A DNA stretch of 33,503 nucleotides from Schwartzia succinivorans DSM 10502 (GCF_900129225.1 NZ_FQUG01000015.1:1-33503), one strand, 5' to 3'; positions 25,599 through 33,503 are shown, numbered from the stretch's first letter. Program-made: numbers and translations. The notes: generated from the sequence alone by a model not told the origin.

Positions 25599-25627
25599 AT
25601 AATAGAACAAAGACCGCCCAGAATCAA
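25599..25627 (-). promoter_or_regulatory. Promoter of birA
   Basis: TTGATT (25627-25622), 17-nt spacer, TATTAT (25604-25599). Start site expected near 25592, just ahead of the palindrome at 25573-25589. Confidence 0.6.
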
Positions 25628-25653
25628 GAAAAAGGGGCTGTAAAAAAAGAAAT

Positions 25654-25715
25654 GCCTTCTCCTTTAGGAGAAGGTGCCGAGTTTACACGGTCTCCCTCCC
25701 CCTGAAGGTGAAGAC
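25654..25715. repeat. Hairpin and possible degenerate intergenic repeat
   Basis: CCTTCTCC-TTTA-GGAGAAGG (25654-25673, 8-bp stem) then GTGCCGAG and a C-rich stretch CTCCCTCCCCCTGAAGG. The style resembles short dispersed repeats in gut Firmicutes. It lies between convergently ending DUF362 gene and the birA promoter and may also end transcription of the DUF362 gene. Confidence 0.35.
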
Positions 25716-25727
25716 ATTAAAGCCGTT

Positions 25728-26849
25728 TTATTTGATTGTTACAAGCTCATACTGTCTTGTTCCAAGACCGATTTTTTCTCCGTGAATAAGGGTTTCTTCC
25801 CAGTTAACATGCGGATTGTTATCCAGGAATACATCATGATGATGTTCTCCCGCTGCCGCCAGATTATCTCCCAGCTGGCTGTTTCTTATCGGCGTCGCTT
25901 TCTGGCATGCGTCGACGGCAGCCTGATCTACTGCAATCGGGTCAAAGGATGCGAACATTCCAAGATTAGGAAGAATAGGTGCATCATTATCGCCGTGGCA
26001 GTCACAGTTCGGCGAAATGTCCATTGCCATATTGATGTGGAACGTCGGACGGTCCTGACAGATTGCCTGTGCGTACTCTGCCATCTTGCGGTCCAGAAGG
26101 TCACTTGCATCCCACTGTTCATTGCTGATTGCGTCAAAGGCACAGGCACCTATGCAGCGTCCGCAGCCCTTGCAGATGTCCTCGTGAATGAACGCCTTGT
26201 TATTCTCGTACGTGATAGCGTTCGAGCCGCACTCCTTGGCGCAGCGGCGGCAGCCGCGACAGAGCTCTTCATTGACCTTACATTTACCGGAGGAATGCTG
26301 CTCCATCTTACCGGCGCGGCTTCCGCCACCCATACCGAGATTCTTGACGCATCCGCCAAAGCCCGTCATTTCATGGCCTTTGAAATGTGCAAGGCTTATG
26401 ACAATATCCGCGTCCATTATTGCACGTCCGATTTTTGCGGTCTTGCAGTACTCGGCATTCTTCACAGGAACCTCGACCTCGTCCGTGCCGCGGAGACCGT
26501 CGGCAATTATAATCTGACAGCCTGTAGTTGTAGGATTGAATCCGTTGTAGTTCGCACAGTCAAGATGCTCCAGCGCATGCTTTCTGCTCCCCGGATAAAG
26601 AGTATTGCAGTCTGTGAGGAAAGGTATTCCTCCCTGCTCCTTTACAAGGTCAGCAACCGCCTTGGCATACTGCGGACGAAGATACGCGAGGTTGCCAAGC
26701 TCACCGAAATGCATCTTGATAGCAACAAATTTTCCTTCCATGTTGATGTTCTTGATGCCCGCGGCAATACAGAGCCTTTTAAGCTTTTCTGTCTGGGGAG
26801 TTCCTACCTTGACACGAAAATCCGTAAAATACACCTTAGCTTTTTCCAT
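25728..26849 (-). CDS. DUF362 protein with two 4Fe-4S clusters
   Basis: 373 residues. The DUF362 domain is interrupted by a ferredoxin module: first cluster C197, C200, C203, C207 (CRGCRRCAKEC), second cluster C226, C229, C232, C236 (CKGCGRCIGAC). Flanking segments SLAHFKGHEMTGFGG and CVKNLGMGGGSRAGKMEQH are typical of the family, along with FASFDPIAVDQAAVDAC. Function is unknown beyond likely electron transfer or redox work in anaerobes. AGGAGG precedes the ATG. It follows the nitroreductase by 28 nt in an apparent redox operon. Confidence 0.92.
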   Translation of the reverse strand: MEKAKVYFTDFRVKVGTPQTEKLKRLCIAAGIKNINMEGKFVAIKMHFGELGNLAYLRPQYAKAVADLVKEQGGIPFLTDCNTLYPGSRKHALEHLDCANYNGFNPTTTGCQIIIADGLRGTDEVEVPVKNAEYCKTAKIGRAIMDADIVISLAHFKGHEMTGFGGCVKNLGMGGGSRAGKMEQHSSGKCKVNEELCRGCRRCAKECGSNAITYENNKAFIHEDICKGCGRCIGACAFDAISNEQWDASDLLDRKMAEYAQAICQDRPTFHINMAMDISPNCDCHGDNDAPILPNLGMFASFDPIAVDQAAVDACQKATPIRNSQLGDNLAAAGEHHHDVFLDNNPHVNWEETLIHGEKIGLGTRQYELVTIK

Positions 26850-26877
26850 TTTTCACAATCCTCCTAACATCTGCGCT

Positions 26878-27453
26878 TCATACGATGCGCACTATATCGG
26901 CCATTTGATACTTCGGAACAACAAAGCAGCCCTGCTCGTCGAGATAATATTTTATATCCGCCCCTACCGGCACATCCACAGTATATCCCGTCTGCTTCGG
27001 GTATCCAAGTGCCAGTGCAAGGCGCGGCGTGTCGGCTGAAGCGATATGCAAAAGCTCCCGCACCTTCGGTACATTTATAGAGCCCATGATACAGCTTCCG
27101 ACACCCTCCTTCCAGGCAGTCATAGTCATGGCGCTTACGGCGATTCCTGTATCCACATCACGAAACGCGCCTGCGCCTGCCGCCTGAATCACTACCACAA
27201 AAGCAGTCGGCAGCTCATCCTCCTTCGGGGCTCCTATCTCAGGTGGAAGAAGCGCAGCCCATTTCATCAGCGGCTGCATTGCTGCAACCATATCAGGAGA
27301 CTTCACCACTATGTATCGAAGCGGAAGCTTGTTTGAAGCACAGGATACCAGCCTTGCATGCTCCAGCATTTCATGCAGTACCTTTTCCGGAACAGGTCTC
27401 TGCTCAAAGCGTCTGACACTTCTGCATGTACGATAAAGCTCGTCAAGTTCCAA
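26878..27453 (-). CDS. Nitroreductase family protein
   Basis: 191 residues. RSVRRFEQRPV (11-21) is the N-terminal FMN-binding signature; GVGSCIMGSINVPKVRELL (about 117-135) and ALALGYPKQTGY are the usual later segments. Proposed TTG start at 27453 with GGGAGGGA 6-8 nt upstream. Longer than the nitroreductase at 1614-2111 and not closely similar by eye. Co-transcribed with the DUF362 iron-sulfur gene, which could supply or accept electrons; substrate unknown. Confidence 0.86.
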   Translation of the reverse strand: MELDELYRTCRSVRRFEQRPVPEKVLHEMLEHARLVSCASNKLPLRYIVVKSPDMVAAMQPLMKWAALLPPEIGAPKEDELPTAFVVVIQAAGAGAFRDVDTGIAVSAMTMTAWKEGVGSCIMGSINVPKVRELLHIASADTPRLALALGYPKQTGYTVDVPVGADIKYYLDEQGCFVVPKYQMADIVRIV

Positions 27454-27563
27454 TAAAATCCCTCCCTGTATAACTCTAATAATAAGTATAACTCAAAGCT
27501 TCATATTTTGTCTCCGCAAAATTTTAAAGCGGAGTTATGTAGCATTAAAACACGGCTTTTCTG

Positions 27564-27592
27564 TGGCAAACTTTGATTTAAGGCATTATAAT
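27564..27592 (+). promoter_or_regulatory. Putative promoter of the MFS transporter
   Basis: TGGCAA (27564-27569), 17-nt spacer, perfect TATAAT (27587-27592). Same hexamers and spacing as the nfo promoter. Confidence 0.5.
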
Positions 27593-27639
27593 ACAAATAT
27601 ATGAATCGTGTGCGTATACATAAAAGGGAGATAGATATA

Positions 27640-28827
27640 ATGAACTGGAAACTTGTGCTTGGTATTTTGACGGCGAACGTGCTTTTTATGTCGTCAAGCT
27701 ACACTATGCTTATTCCATTTCTTCCCATGTATCTCACTTTGGAGCTGAGTGTTCCTGAATCTGATGTCAACATCTGGTCCGGTATCGTTTTCTCCGCCAG
27801 CTTCGTCATGAGTGCCGTAATGGCTCCAATATGGGGTAAACTCGCCGACAAAAAAGGAAAACGCCTCATGGCAATCCGTGCCAGCTTCCTACTTTCCATC
27901 AGCTATTTTCTTGGCGGTATTGTGCAGACTCCCGAGCAGCTTGCTCTTATGCGGCTATTTCAGGGCTTTGCCGCGGGACTCTGGCCGATGGAACTGGCTA
28001 TAATGTCCCTTTATTCCCCACCTGATAAGCTGGGGGTCTGTATCGGTATACTGCAGGGCGTTCTTACTGCCGGAAGTGTCATAGGCCCCCTTATAGGAGG
28101 TGTCCTTGCCGAGTATTTCGGTATGCGGGCATCCTTCTATCTTGCAGCAGGTGCTTTGTTCGTTAACTGTCTGGCATTTGTTTTCGTCATAAAAGAGCCC
28201 CCTGCGCCCGAAACGCCGTCCAATTCACCCAAAAAGGATCAGAGCTCCTTTTCTCTCCTCAGCCGCCCCGTCATTGCTACGCTTTTATGCGCGAGCGCGC
28301 TGGTACAGATGGTTATTCTGATTCTCCAGCCTATCCTGACAACCTACATCTCTTCCCTTGCCGGAGAGCTTCCGAATCTTGTTCTCGTTTCAGGTATTGT
28401 TTTCTCGCTGGGCGGAATAGCAGGCGCGGCAGCAGCTCCGTGCTGGGGATGGTTCGGTCAGCATAACGGCTTCGTCCGGGCAATGCTGATGGCTATGCTT
28501 CTCGGAGGCTGTGCCCTTATTGTACAGGGTACAATGACTGAGCTGTACAGCTTTGCGGCAATGCAGTTTGTATGCGGTCTTTTCTTCTGCGGAATACATC
28601 CTTCACTCAACTCACTTCTTGCCAAGTGTACCGAGCCTTCCGTAAAGGGCCAGATTTTCGGTCTGATGTTTGCGGCGCAGCAGATTGGCTCTATTCTCGG
28701 CCCAATCCTCGGCGGTGTTGTCGCGACATATTTTGGAATGCATTCAGTATTTTTTGCTGCCGGCGCAGTTTTGATATTCATGAGCCTTACTCTGCGCGTG
28801 AACAGAAAACGACTTCCTGCAGCCTAG
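27640..28827 (+). CDS. MFS transporter (drug efflux-like, MdtG-type)
   Basis: 395 residues, about 12 transmembrane segments. Motif A WGKLADKKGKR lies in the loop after helix 2; GVLTAGSVIGPLIGG in helix 5 matches the antiporter motif C. A charged central loop (PPAPETPSNSPKKDQSS) separates the two halves. Substrate unknown; multidrug or metabolite export is the usual function for this subfamily. ATG 27640 is preferred to the upstream ATG 27601 because AAGGGAGA lies 9 nt ahead of it and the encoded helix starts directly. It is convergent to the LysR gene and shares a terminator. Confidence 0.88.
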   Translation: MNWKLVLGILTANVLFMSSSYTMLIPFLPMYLTLELSVPESDVNIWSGIVFSASFVMSAVMAPIWGKLADKKGKRLMAIRASFLLSISYFLGGIVQTPEQLALMRLFQGFAAGLWPMELAIMSLYSPPDKLGVCIGILQGVLTAGSVIGPLIGGVLAEYFGMRASFYLAAGALFVNCLAFVFVIKEPPAPETPSNSPKKDQSSFSLLSRPVIATLLCASALVQMVILILQPILTTYISSLAGELPNLVLVSGIVFSLGGIAGAAAAPCWGWFGQHNGFVRAMLMAMLLGGCALIVQGTMTELYSFAAMQFVCGLFFCGIHPSLNSLLAKCTEPSVKGQIFGLMFAAQQIGSILGPILGGVVATYFGMHSVFFAAGAVLIFMSLTLRVNRKRLPAA

Positions 28828-28878
28828 GATTACACAGGGTTAAATTAAAATACGGGGCCAAAATATAGAAAAATAGAA

Positions 28879-28917
28879 AAAACGGATTTTCCCCGCTTTT
28901 CAGGGAAAATCCGTTTT
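28879..28917. terminator. Bidirectional terminator between MFS and LysR genes
   Basis: Perfect 15-bp stem AAAACGGATTTTCCC / GGGAAAATCCGTTTT, 9-nt loop, followed by ATTTG on the plus strand and an AT-rich stretch on the minus. Confidence 0.88.
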
Positions 28918-28923
28918 ATTTGT

Positions 28924-29832
28924 TTATTCGCGCCGTATTTTTTCATGAAACTCCGGCGTATCAATATATTTTTTTATGAACCTTATAAAGTTGCCGTCAG
29001 CCTGTGAAAATACCTTCTGCGGTCTCCAGCACAATGATATCTGTATTACATACGGCGGGTCAAAGGGAATTTTTCGGAATGTAAAATCCATGCGTGTAAC
29101 AAACTCAGGAAGTATTGCAACACCCATTTTATTTGCCACAAGCTGCTTCATTGTCTTTGTCTGGGCAGCACACAGTACGATATCAGGCGTAAAATCATTA
29201 TCAGAGCAATGCCTGTCTATACTTCTGTACTGAAATGTCTTAGGCTGCTGCATGATGAACTTTTCACCGCGAAGCTCCGAAAAAGAAACCCTTGACGCAT
29301 CCGCAAAGCGGTGTCCCATATCCACACAGAGATTCATATTGCAGCGTGCAATCGACATCTCGTTTTCGGGAAGCCGGATGTCCTCACCCATTACTATCCC
29401 GAAATCCAGCTCACCTGAATCAACGAGGCGGCGGACTTCCTCAGAATCATTATACGCATGAAGTACAAGGTCAATCTGCGGATACTCCATCTTAAACCGA
29501 GTAAAAAAATCCGGAAACAGATACGCTTCGAACATAGGAGGAATGCATACCTTTATCTTGGCAGAGGATGTGCGGCAGAACCTCTGCATATCCTGCTTAG
29601 TCGCCTCAACATCATGCAGTATGCGCTCTGCATGCACCTCAAAGGCATGGCCTTCTGTCGTGAGCGTAAGATTACGATGCTGCCTGTCAATAAGCTTCAC
29701 CCCCAGCTCTGTTTCCAAAGCCTTTACTGCCTTTGTGACAGACGGCTGTGAGACTCCAAGAATCTCGGCTGTTCGCGTAAAATTCTTAAGTCGGCTCAGC
29801 GTCGTAAAATATTCAAGCTGTCGAAGTTCCAT
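28924..29832 (-). CDS. LysR family transcriptional regulator
   Basis: 302 residues. N-terminal winged helix-turn-helix (1-60: LRQLEYFTTLSRLKNFTRTA, LGVSQPSVTKAVKALE) and a C-terminal periplasmic-binding-like effector domain (about 95-295). The start is ATG 29832 with GGGAGG 8 nt upstream; an ATG at 29856 is in frame but has no site. Neighbours: convergent MFS transporter and, downstream on the minus strand, no gene in its unit. The target is not evident; control of the MFS gene is possible but they are convergent, not divergent. Confidence 0.93.
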   Translation of the reverse strand: MELRQLEYFTTLSRLKNFTRTAEILGVSQPSVTKAVKALETELGVKLIDRQHRNLTLTTEGHAFEVHAERILHDVEATKQDMQRFCRTSSAKIKVCIPPMFEAYLFPDFFTRFKMEYPQIDLVLHAYNDSEEVRRLVDSGELDFGIVMGEDIRLPENEMSIARCNMNLCVDMGHRFADASRVSFSELRGEKFIMQQPKTFQYRSIDRHCSDNDFTPDIVLCAAQTKTMKQLVANKMGVAILPEFVTRMDFTFRKIPFDPPYVIQISLCWRPQKVFSQADGNFIRFIKKYIDTPEFHEKIRRE

Positions 29833-29892
29833 GCAGCCACCTCCCATTTCCTTCATTTTATCATAACTTTAAGGAATAACAAGGCGTAAAAA

Positions 29893-29925
29893 AAAGAATC
29901 ATTCGAATATTCCGAATGATTCTTT
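29893..29925 (-). terminator. Terminator of the iron-type ABC transporter operon
   Basis: Perfect 13-bp stem AAAGAATCATTCG / CGAATGATTCTTT, 7-nt loop, followed on the minus strand by TTTTTTACGCC. Confidence 0.88.
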
Positions 29926-29937
29926 ACAGCCCGTATC

Positions 29938-30720
29938 TTATTTCACAAGAGAAACCGGAGACAAAACTGAAATTCCCTTCGAATTGACAAAAACATCAGC
30001 ACGCACTCCGAACACATTTCCAAGCATATCAACAGTCAGAATTTCCTTTGGCGTTCCCTGTGCGAATACTCCATGGTCTTTTATAACAACAATCTCATCA
30101 GCATACTGCAGCGCGTGATTTATATCATGAAGGACCATGATAATCGTAATCCCATACTCCCTGTTCAAATCCTCGACTATATTCATTACCTCAAGCTGAT
30201 GCCCGATATCAAGATATGTCGTAGGCTCATCAAGAAGAAGAATCTCAGGCTTCTGAGCAAGTGCCATAGCAATCCATGCACGCTGCCGCTCTCCGCCTGA
30301 AAGACGGATAACCGGACGGTCTACGAATGCATTAAGCTGCGTACGCTCAATAGCCCACTCTACTGCTTCCCTGTCTGCCTTCGGATCGCTTGCACGAAGC
30401 CAGCTCCGATACGGAAAACGGCCGAAATCCACAAGCTGCTTTACCGTTACATCGGCAGGAGCCTGCGCCCCCTGCGGGAGAATAGCAAGCCGCTGCGAGA
30501 GCTTTTTACGTCCCATTTCACGGACATCCTCACCATCAAGAAGAACCTGTCCTTCATATTTTCTGTTAAGACTCGACAATGCCTTAAGAAGTGTTGATTT
30601 ACCGGCACCGTTTGGTCCGATAATCGCCGTGCGTTTTCCCGGCGAAAAGGATACATTGACATTTTTGAGGATGGTATTTCCCTCAAATGCCACCGTCAGA
30701 TTTTTTGCTTCAAGTGCCAT
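29938..30720 (-). CDS. ABC transporter ATP-binding protein, iron/siderophore/cobalamin type (FepC/FhuC-like)
   Basis: 260 residues. Walker A GPNGAGKST (35-43), Q-loop in AILPQGAQAP, signature LSGGERQRAW (about 138-147), Walker B ILLLDEPTTYLD and H-loop VLHDINHA. This is the ATPase of a FecCD-type importer. Its ATG shares one base with the permease stop (TGATG), showing translational coupling. The last 20 or so residues (NSKGISVLSPVSLVK) are usual for the family. Confidence 0.94.
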   Translation of the reverse strand: MALEAKNLTVAFEGNTILKNVNVSFSPGKRTAIIGPNGAGKSTLLKALSSLNRKYEGQVLLDGEDVREMGRKKLSQRLAILPQGAQAPADVTVKQLVDFGRFPYRSWLRASDPKADREAVEWAIERTQLNAFVDRPVIRLSGGERQRAWIAMALAQKPEILLLDEPTTYLDIGHQLEVMNIVEDLNREYGITIIMVLHDINHALQYADEIVVIKDHGVFAQGTPKEILTVDMLGNVFGVRADVFVNSKGISVLSPVSLVK

Positions 30721-31724
30721 CAGAGTTCCCTCCTCAACAAAAACAGAAAGAACGGCGCACCGAGCCCTGCCATAAGAATTCCTACAGGAAGCTCTGTCGG
30801 CGCAAAAGCCGTGCGGGCAAAGGTGTCACTGAACATAACAACAGCCGCTCCCAAAAGCGCCGCTCCCGGAAGCAGAAAACGATAATCCGAACCGATGATA
30901 AGACGCGCCGCGTGCGGAACAATAAGACCGACAAAGCCCAAAAGACCGACAACAGACACAGCACTTGCCGCAAGCATCGCAGCAATCGCCGTCATAACAA
31001 TACGCGTAAGCTCAACATTAAGACCGAGTCCCTTTGCGATTTCATCGCCAAGCTGCAGTATATTAAGATGGCGTGCCCCAAGCATGACAAGAATAATACC
31101 TGCGACAGCATAAGGATAAATAATATCAACATGAGGCCAGCTGCGTGCCGCAAGACCCCCAACCATCCACATAAGAGCACCATGAACCTTGTCGCTGTGA
31201 AAAATCATAAGCGCGGAAATACCTGCTCCCAAAAATGCCGACACAGCGACACCTGCCAGAATTATACGTACAGGACGTATTCCGTTTTTCCACGCGAGAA
31301 TATAGATAACGACAGCAGCAGCCATAGCTCCGAGAAAAGCTACAGGCGTCACAAGATATTCGTATCCTGGAAATACAAGCATTACAATAATACCTGCAAG
31401 TCCCGCTCCCGACGAAATGCCGATTATGTGCGGATCCGCGAGTGGGTTTTTCATAATCGCCTGAAGCACAGCTCCTGACAATGCTAAATTTATACCGACA
31501 AAAGCCGCCACGATAGTACGCGGCAGGCGGATATTCCAAAGAATCTGCTCATGTGTGCCTGTACCGGTGCCAAAAATAACTGTAATAATCTCATCTAGCG
31601 GGATGCTCACGGAACCCATACCTACACTCAGCATGAATCCACCGACAGCCAGCACAGCAAAGATAATCAATACAAAGATACGCCGTACCAAAACAGCATT
31701 CGATGCTTCTTCCTTAACTTCCAT
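30720..31724 (-). CDS. FecCD-family ABC transporter permease
   Basis: 334 residues, about 9-10 transmembrane helices. Family segments: LRLPRTI-like IRLPRTIVAAFVGINLALSG, MKNPLADPHIIGISSGAG, LAGVAVSAFLG, LGLNVELTR and GLIVPHAARLIIGSDYR. Imports iron chelates, heme or cobalamin. A GTG at 31727 could also start it; ATG 31724 gives the same TGATG coupling seen at the next junction and is chosen. Confidence 0.93.
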   Translation of the reverse strand: MEVKEEASNAVLVRRIFVLIIFAVLAVGGFMLSVGMGSVSIPLDEIITVIFGTGTGTHEQILWNIRLPRTIVAAFVGINLALSGAVLQAIMKNPLADPHIIGISSGAGLAGIIVMLVFPGYEYLVTPVAFLGAMAAAVVIYILAWKNGIRPVRIILAGVAVSAFLGAGISALMIFHSDKVHGALMWMVGGLAARSWPHVDIIYPYAVAGIILVMLGARHLNILQLGDEIAKGLGLNVELTRIVMTAIAAMLAASAVSVVGLLGFVGLIVPHAARLIIGSDYRFLLPGAALLGAAVVMFSDTFARTAFAPTELPVGILMAGLGAPFFLFLLRREL

Positions 31725-32671
31725 CACTTAAATCCCTCCGGATAAATCAACCTTGCCATTTCCTCAACAGCTTCAGGATAATGGATACAAGGACTTAAAA
31801 GAAAATGCTCCTGGGAAAGGTAATATACCTTTTTATCTCTTACAGCAGGAATACTCTGCCAGGCAGGATTCGTCTCCATTGTCTTTTCCATACTTGCCTT
31901 GATTTCGTCAACCTTTCCCATGCTGGTGACAAAAATAACATCAGGATTCTGCTCAACAGCCGTCTCAATACTGTACGGAGCCGCATCCGGCTTATCTTCC
32001 ATTGCCTTCATCCCGGATGCAACATTCTTAAACCCAAGAAGATTTGCTACAGAACCGGCTATACTGGAATCAAGCTGCACAGATACTCCCTGGGAGGTGC
32101 TGTGCAGTATAAGAACCCTCAGTTCCTTTTTGGGAAGACGATTCTTTATTTCTTCAATGCGCTTGTCCATATCCGCAATAAATGCCTCAGCCTTTTCCGG
32201 ATGTCCTGTTATAACGGCAAACTGCCTGAGACCATTCTTAACATCTTCATAGCTTTTCAGCTTGGCAACGATTACAGGAATTCCTGCTGCCTCCAATGGC
32301 TGTATAAGCTTCTCATTCGTCGCCTTGTTTATAATAACAAGATCAGGCGTATACGAAATGAGTTTTTCCATATCCACATTATATGTACGCCCGATACTTG
32401 GCTTATCCTTTGCATACTCCGGCATATTTGTCTTGGAATCAGGACGCGCTACGACATCACCGCCCACCTCATGAAGCGGCTCCAGGAATGAAGATGAAGT
32501 AACAATAATCCGCTCAGGCTTCTTCTTGAGCTTGACCGTGCGTCCATTCACATCAGTGATTTCAGCAAAAACGTCTCCTGCCGGAGCTTCGGCCTGTTTT
32601 CTCGCGCCGCACCCCGCAAGCACAGCAGCCAACATTATCGAAATTATGAGCACTATAGTTTTCTTACCCAT
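31724..32671 (-). CDS. ABC transporter substrate-binding lipoprotein, iron/siderophore type
   Basis: 315 residues, class III (TroA-like) binding protein of the Peripla_BP_2 family. Signal peptide MGKKTIVLIISIMLAAVLAGC ends in the lipobox LAGC with C21 as the lipid-modified residue. PERIIVTSSSFLEPLHEVGG and YTPDLVIIN are usual N-lobe segments. The N-lobe and C-lobe are joined by a long helix. Ligand may be a siderophore, heme or vitamin B12; sequence alone does not tell. AAGGAG precedes the ATG by 9 nt. First gene of the three-gene importer operon. Confidence 0.93.
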   Translation of the reverse strand: MGKKTIVLIISIMLAAVLAGCGARKQAEAPAGDVFAEITDVNGRTVKLKKKPERIIVTSSSFLEPLHEVGGDVVARPDSKTNMPEYAKDKPSIGRTYNVDMEKLISYTPDLVIINKATNEKLIQPLEAAGIPVIVAKLKSYEDVKNGLRQFAVITGHPEKAEAFIADMDKRIEEIKNRLPKKELRVLILHSTSQGVSVQLDSSIAGSVANLLGFKNVASGMKAMEDKPDAAPYSIETAVEQNPDVIFVTSMGKVDEIKASMEKTMETNPAWQSIPAVRDKKVYYLSQEHFLLSPCIHYPEAVEEMARLIYPEGFK

Positions 32672-32712
32672 TTCTAAATACTCCTTTATGTATTTTCACG
32701 CATAAAATTAGC

Positions 32713-32734
32713 CGCCGTTCACAACTAAACGGCG
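32713..32734 (-). terminator. Weak hairpin before the binding-protein gene
   Basis: 7-bp GC-rich stem CGCCGTT / AACGGCG with an 8-nt loop, then GCTAATTTTATG on the minus strand. It is 16 nt after the small membrane gene stop. T-content is low, so a partial terminator or leader structure is likely. Confidence 0.45.
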
Positions 32735-32749
32735 ACTTGAAAATGCTCT

Positions 32750-33019
32750 TCATACAAGGAAAATAACCCATGTCTCCAGAGCAATGCATGCCGCCATAAG
32801 AAGCGCGACTCCTACACCCTGGATTGTCTTTGGTGTTCCATACAGCCAGTCCTTCGTCAGGCTGCCGCGGTAATTCAAAAATACGAACCAGCCGGAACGC
32901 ACAGTAAACCATTGCTGCTTACGCTCCGGACCAATAACCTTTGTAAACATATTGATAATGCATAAAGCACCTAAAAAAGCACAAATAATACGAATTGCAA
33001 CTTCCTGCTCTGTCATCAT
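32750..33019 (-). CDS. Small membrane protein of unknown function
   Basis: 89 residues with two hydrophobic segments, about 6-25 (VAIRIICAFLGALCIINMFT) and 64-89 (IQGVGVALLMAACIALETWV, then IFLV), joined by a polar loop containing PERKQQWFTVRSGWF. GGAGG lies 5-8 nt before tandem ATG codons at 33019 and 33016. It is not a recognised family. It stands upstream of the iron-type ABC operon and 259 nt from the SLC13-type gene; any link to the importer is inference. Confidence 0.72.
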   Translation of the reverse strand: MMTEQEVAIRIICAFLGALCIINMFTKVIGPERKQQWFTVRSGWFVFLNYRGSLTKDWLYGTPKTIQGVGVALLMAACIALETWVIFLV

Positions 33020-33225
33020 GTTTCCTCCAAACTTTACCGACAACATACATTTTTGAAAAATCATGTGTCAGCTCCGGCATAAAGCCTGCCGTAATATATT
33101 GGTAATTCCCAACATCGCAAACACATTGAGAATCTCTCTTACTTGTTATTATACCGATATGCGCAGCCAAGTGCAATACACAGGACTTTTGTTTCTCTAT
33201 CTTTTATGTTTTTTGCAAAAAAAAA

Positions 33226-33250
33226 TCCCGGTCGGAAAATCCGACCGGGA
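33226..33250 (-). terminator. Terminator of the SLC13-type transporter gene
   Basis: Perfect 11-bp stem TCCCGGTCGGA / TCCGACCGGGA, 3-nt loop, followed on the minus strand by TTTTTTTTTGC. Confidence 0.9.
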
Positions 33251-33278
33251 AATTTTTCATTTTGCTGCTAATCCCGAC

Positions 33279-33503
33279 TCAGGGGAAGAACGGCCAAACG
33301 ATAGGAATAACGATAAGGGAAACTACGAGGCAGACAAGAATCAAAGGCGTACCAGCGATGATATAGTCTTTGAAGTGATATCCGCCAGGTCCGAGAACCA
33401 GCGTGTTCGGCGGTGTACCAACCGGCGTAGCGAATGCGCAGGATGCAGCAACAGCGATAGCCATCAGAACTGCATGCGGGTCAGCGCCAATGTTCTGAGC
33501 GAT
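33279..33503 (-). CDS. SLC13/DASS-family anion:Na+ symporter, partial (C-terminal part)
   Basis: The last 74 codons, open through the right edge. The residues ASCAFATPVGTPPNTLVLGPG match the SLC13/DASS signature, in which a SNT-type motif (here TPPNT) helps bind Na+ and substrate, and two hydrophobic C-terminal segments follow (YIIAGTPLILVCLVVSLIVIPIVW). Such proteins take up dicarboxylates, citrate or sulfate. The 5' part is outside the window. Terminated by a strong hairpin. Confidence 0.85.
   Translation of the reverse strand: MAQNIGADPHAVLMAIAVAASCAFATPVGTPPNTLVLGPGGYHFKDYIIAGTPLILVCLVVSLIVIPIVWPFFP

Noticed and set aside
25598-25603. Plus-strand TATAAT near the birA operator
   Set aside because: It has no matching -35 and no plus-strand gene downstream; the minus-strand TTGATT-17-TATTAT is the better promoter.
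25674-26867. 397-codon plus-strand frame over the DUF362 gene
   Set aside because: Antisense shadow of a well supported iron-sulfur protein; its cysteine-containing segments are only the reverse reading.

Overview
The window looks like a chromosome segment from a Gram-positive-lineage anaerobe, most likely a Negativicute (Selenomonas/Mitsuokella-like). The grounds are strong AGGAGG-type ribosome binding sites, moderate GC, the dusB / greA / lysS and birA / coaX gene content, a lysyl-tRNA synthetase carrying a C-terminal tRNA-binding domain, and several exported proteins. The taxonomic call is an inference. Almost all genes are densely packed on the minus strand, often with 1- to 8-nt overlaps. 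No tRNA, rRNA or CRISPR array was seen.

Positions 1-300 hold the start of an IS200/IS605-type transposase gene running off the left edge, with its end hairpin and a hairpin that can hide the ribosome binding site. Then come endonuclease IV (nfo, plus strand), a small unknown gene and a nitroreductase.

Positions 2220-9381 are the most interesting part. A minus-strand operon reads, in transcription order: a DUF4392-type D-glutamate cyclase half, a D-amino-acid aminotransferase, pxpB, pxpC, a DUF1445-type D-glutamate cyclase half, pxpA and an alanine/glycine:Na+ symporter. A divergent Lrp/AsnC regulator sits beside it, and a 21-bp palindrome lies in the shared promoter region. The two cyclase halves are fused in the human mitochondrial enzyme DGLUCY; here they are separate genes enclosing a D-amino-acid transaminase and two of the three 5-oxoprolinase subunits. 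I propose a regulated system that takes up alanine (possibly D-alanine), moves its amino group to D-glutamate, and interconverts D-glutamate and 5-oxoproline.

Positions 9382-11667 are a 511-bp AT-rich gap followed by a DUF2520 dehydrogenase (candidate PanG-type ketopantoate reductase) and panB, bracketed by two related hairpins. Positions 11682-14285 hold greA and a lysS-Trbp111 fusion behind a perfect-consensus promoter. Positions 14282-19135 are a tightly overlapping operon (secreted protein, YitT family, adenine deaminase, metallo-hydrolase, exported cyclophilin, GIY-YIG protein). Next are a second secreted protein, a CDF metal transporter, and the birA, coaX, dusB, M18 aminopeptidase group with a likely BirA-box in front of birA.

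Positions 25728-33503 contain a DUF362 iron-sulfur protein with a nitroreductase, an MFS exporter, a LysR regulator, an iron/siderophore-type ABC transporter (binding protein, permease, ATPase), a small membrane protein, and the C-terminal end of an SLC13-type anion transporter cut by the right edge.
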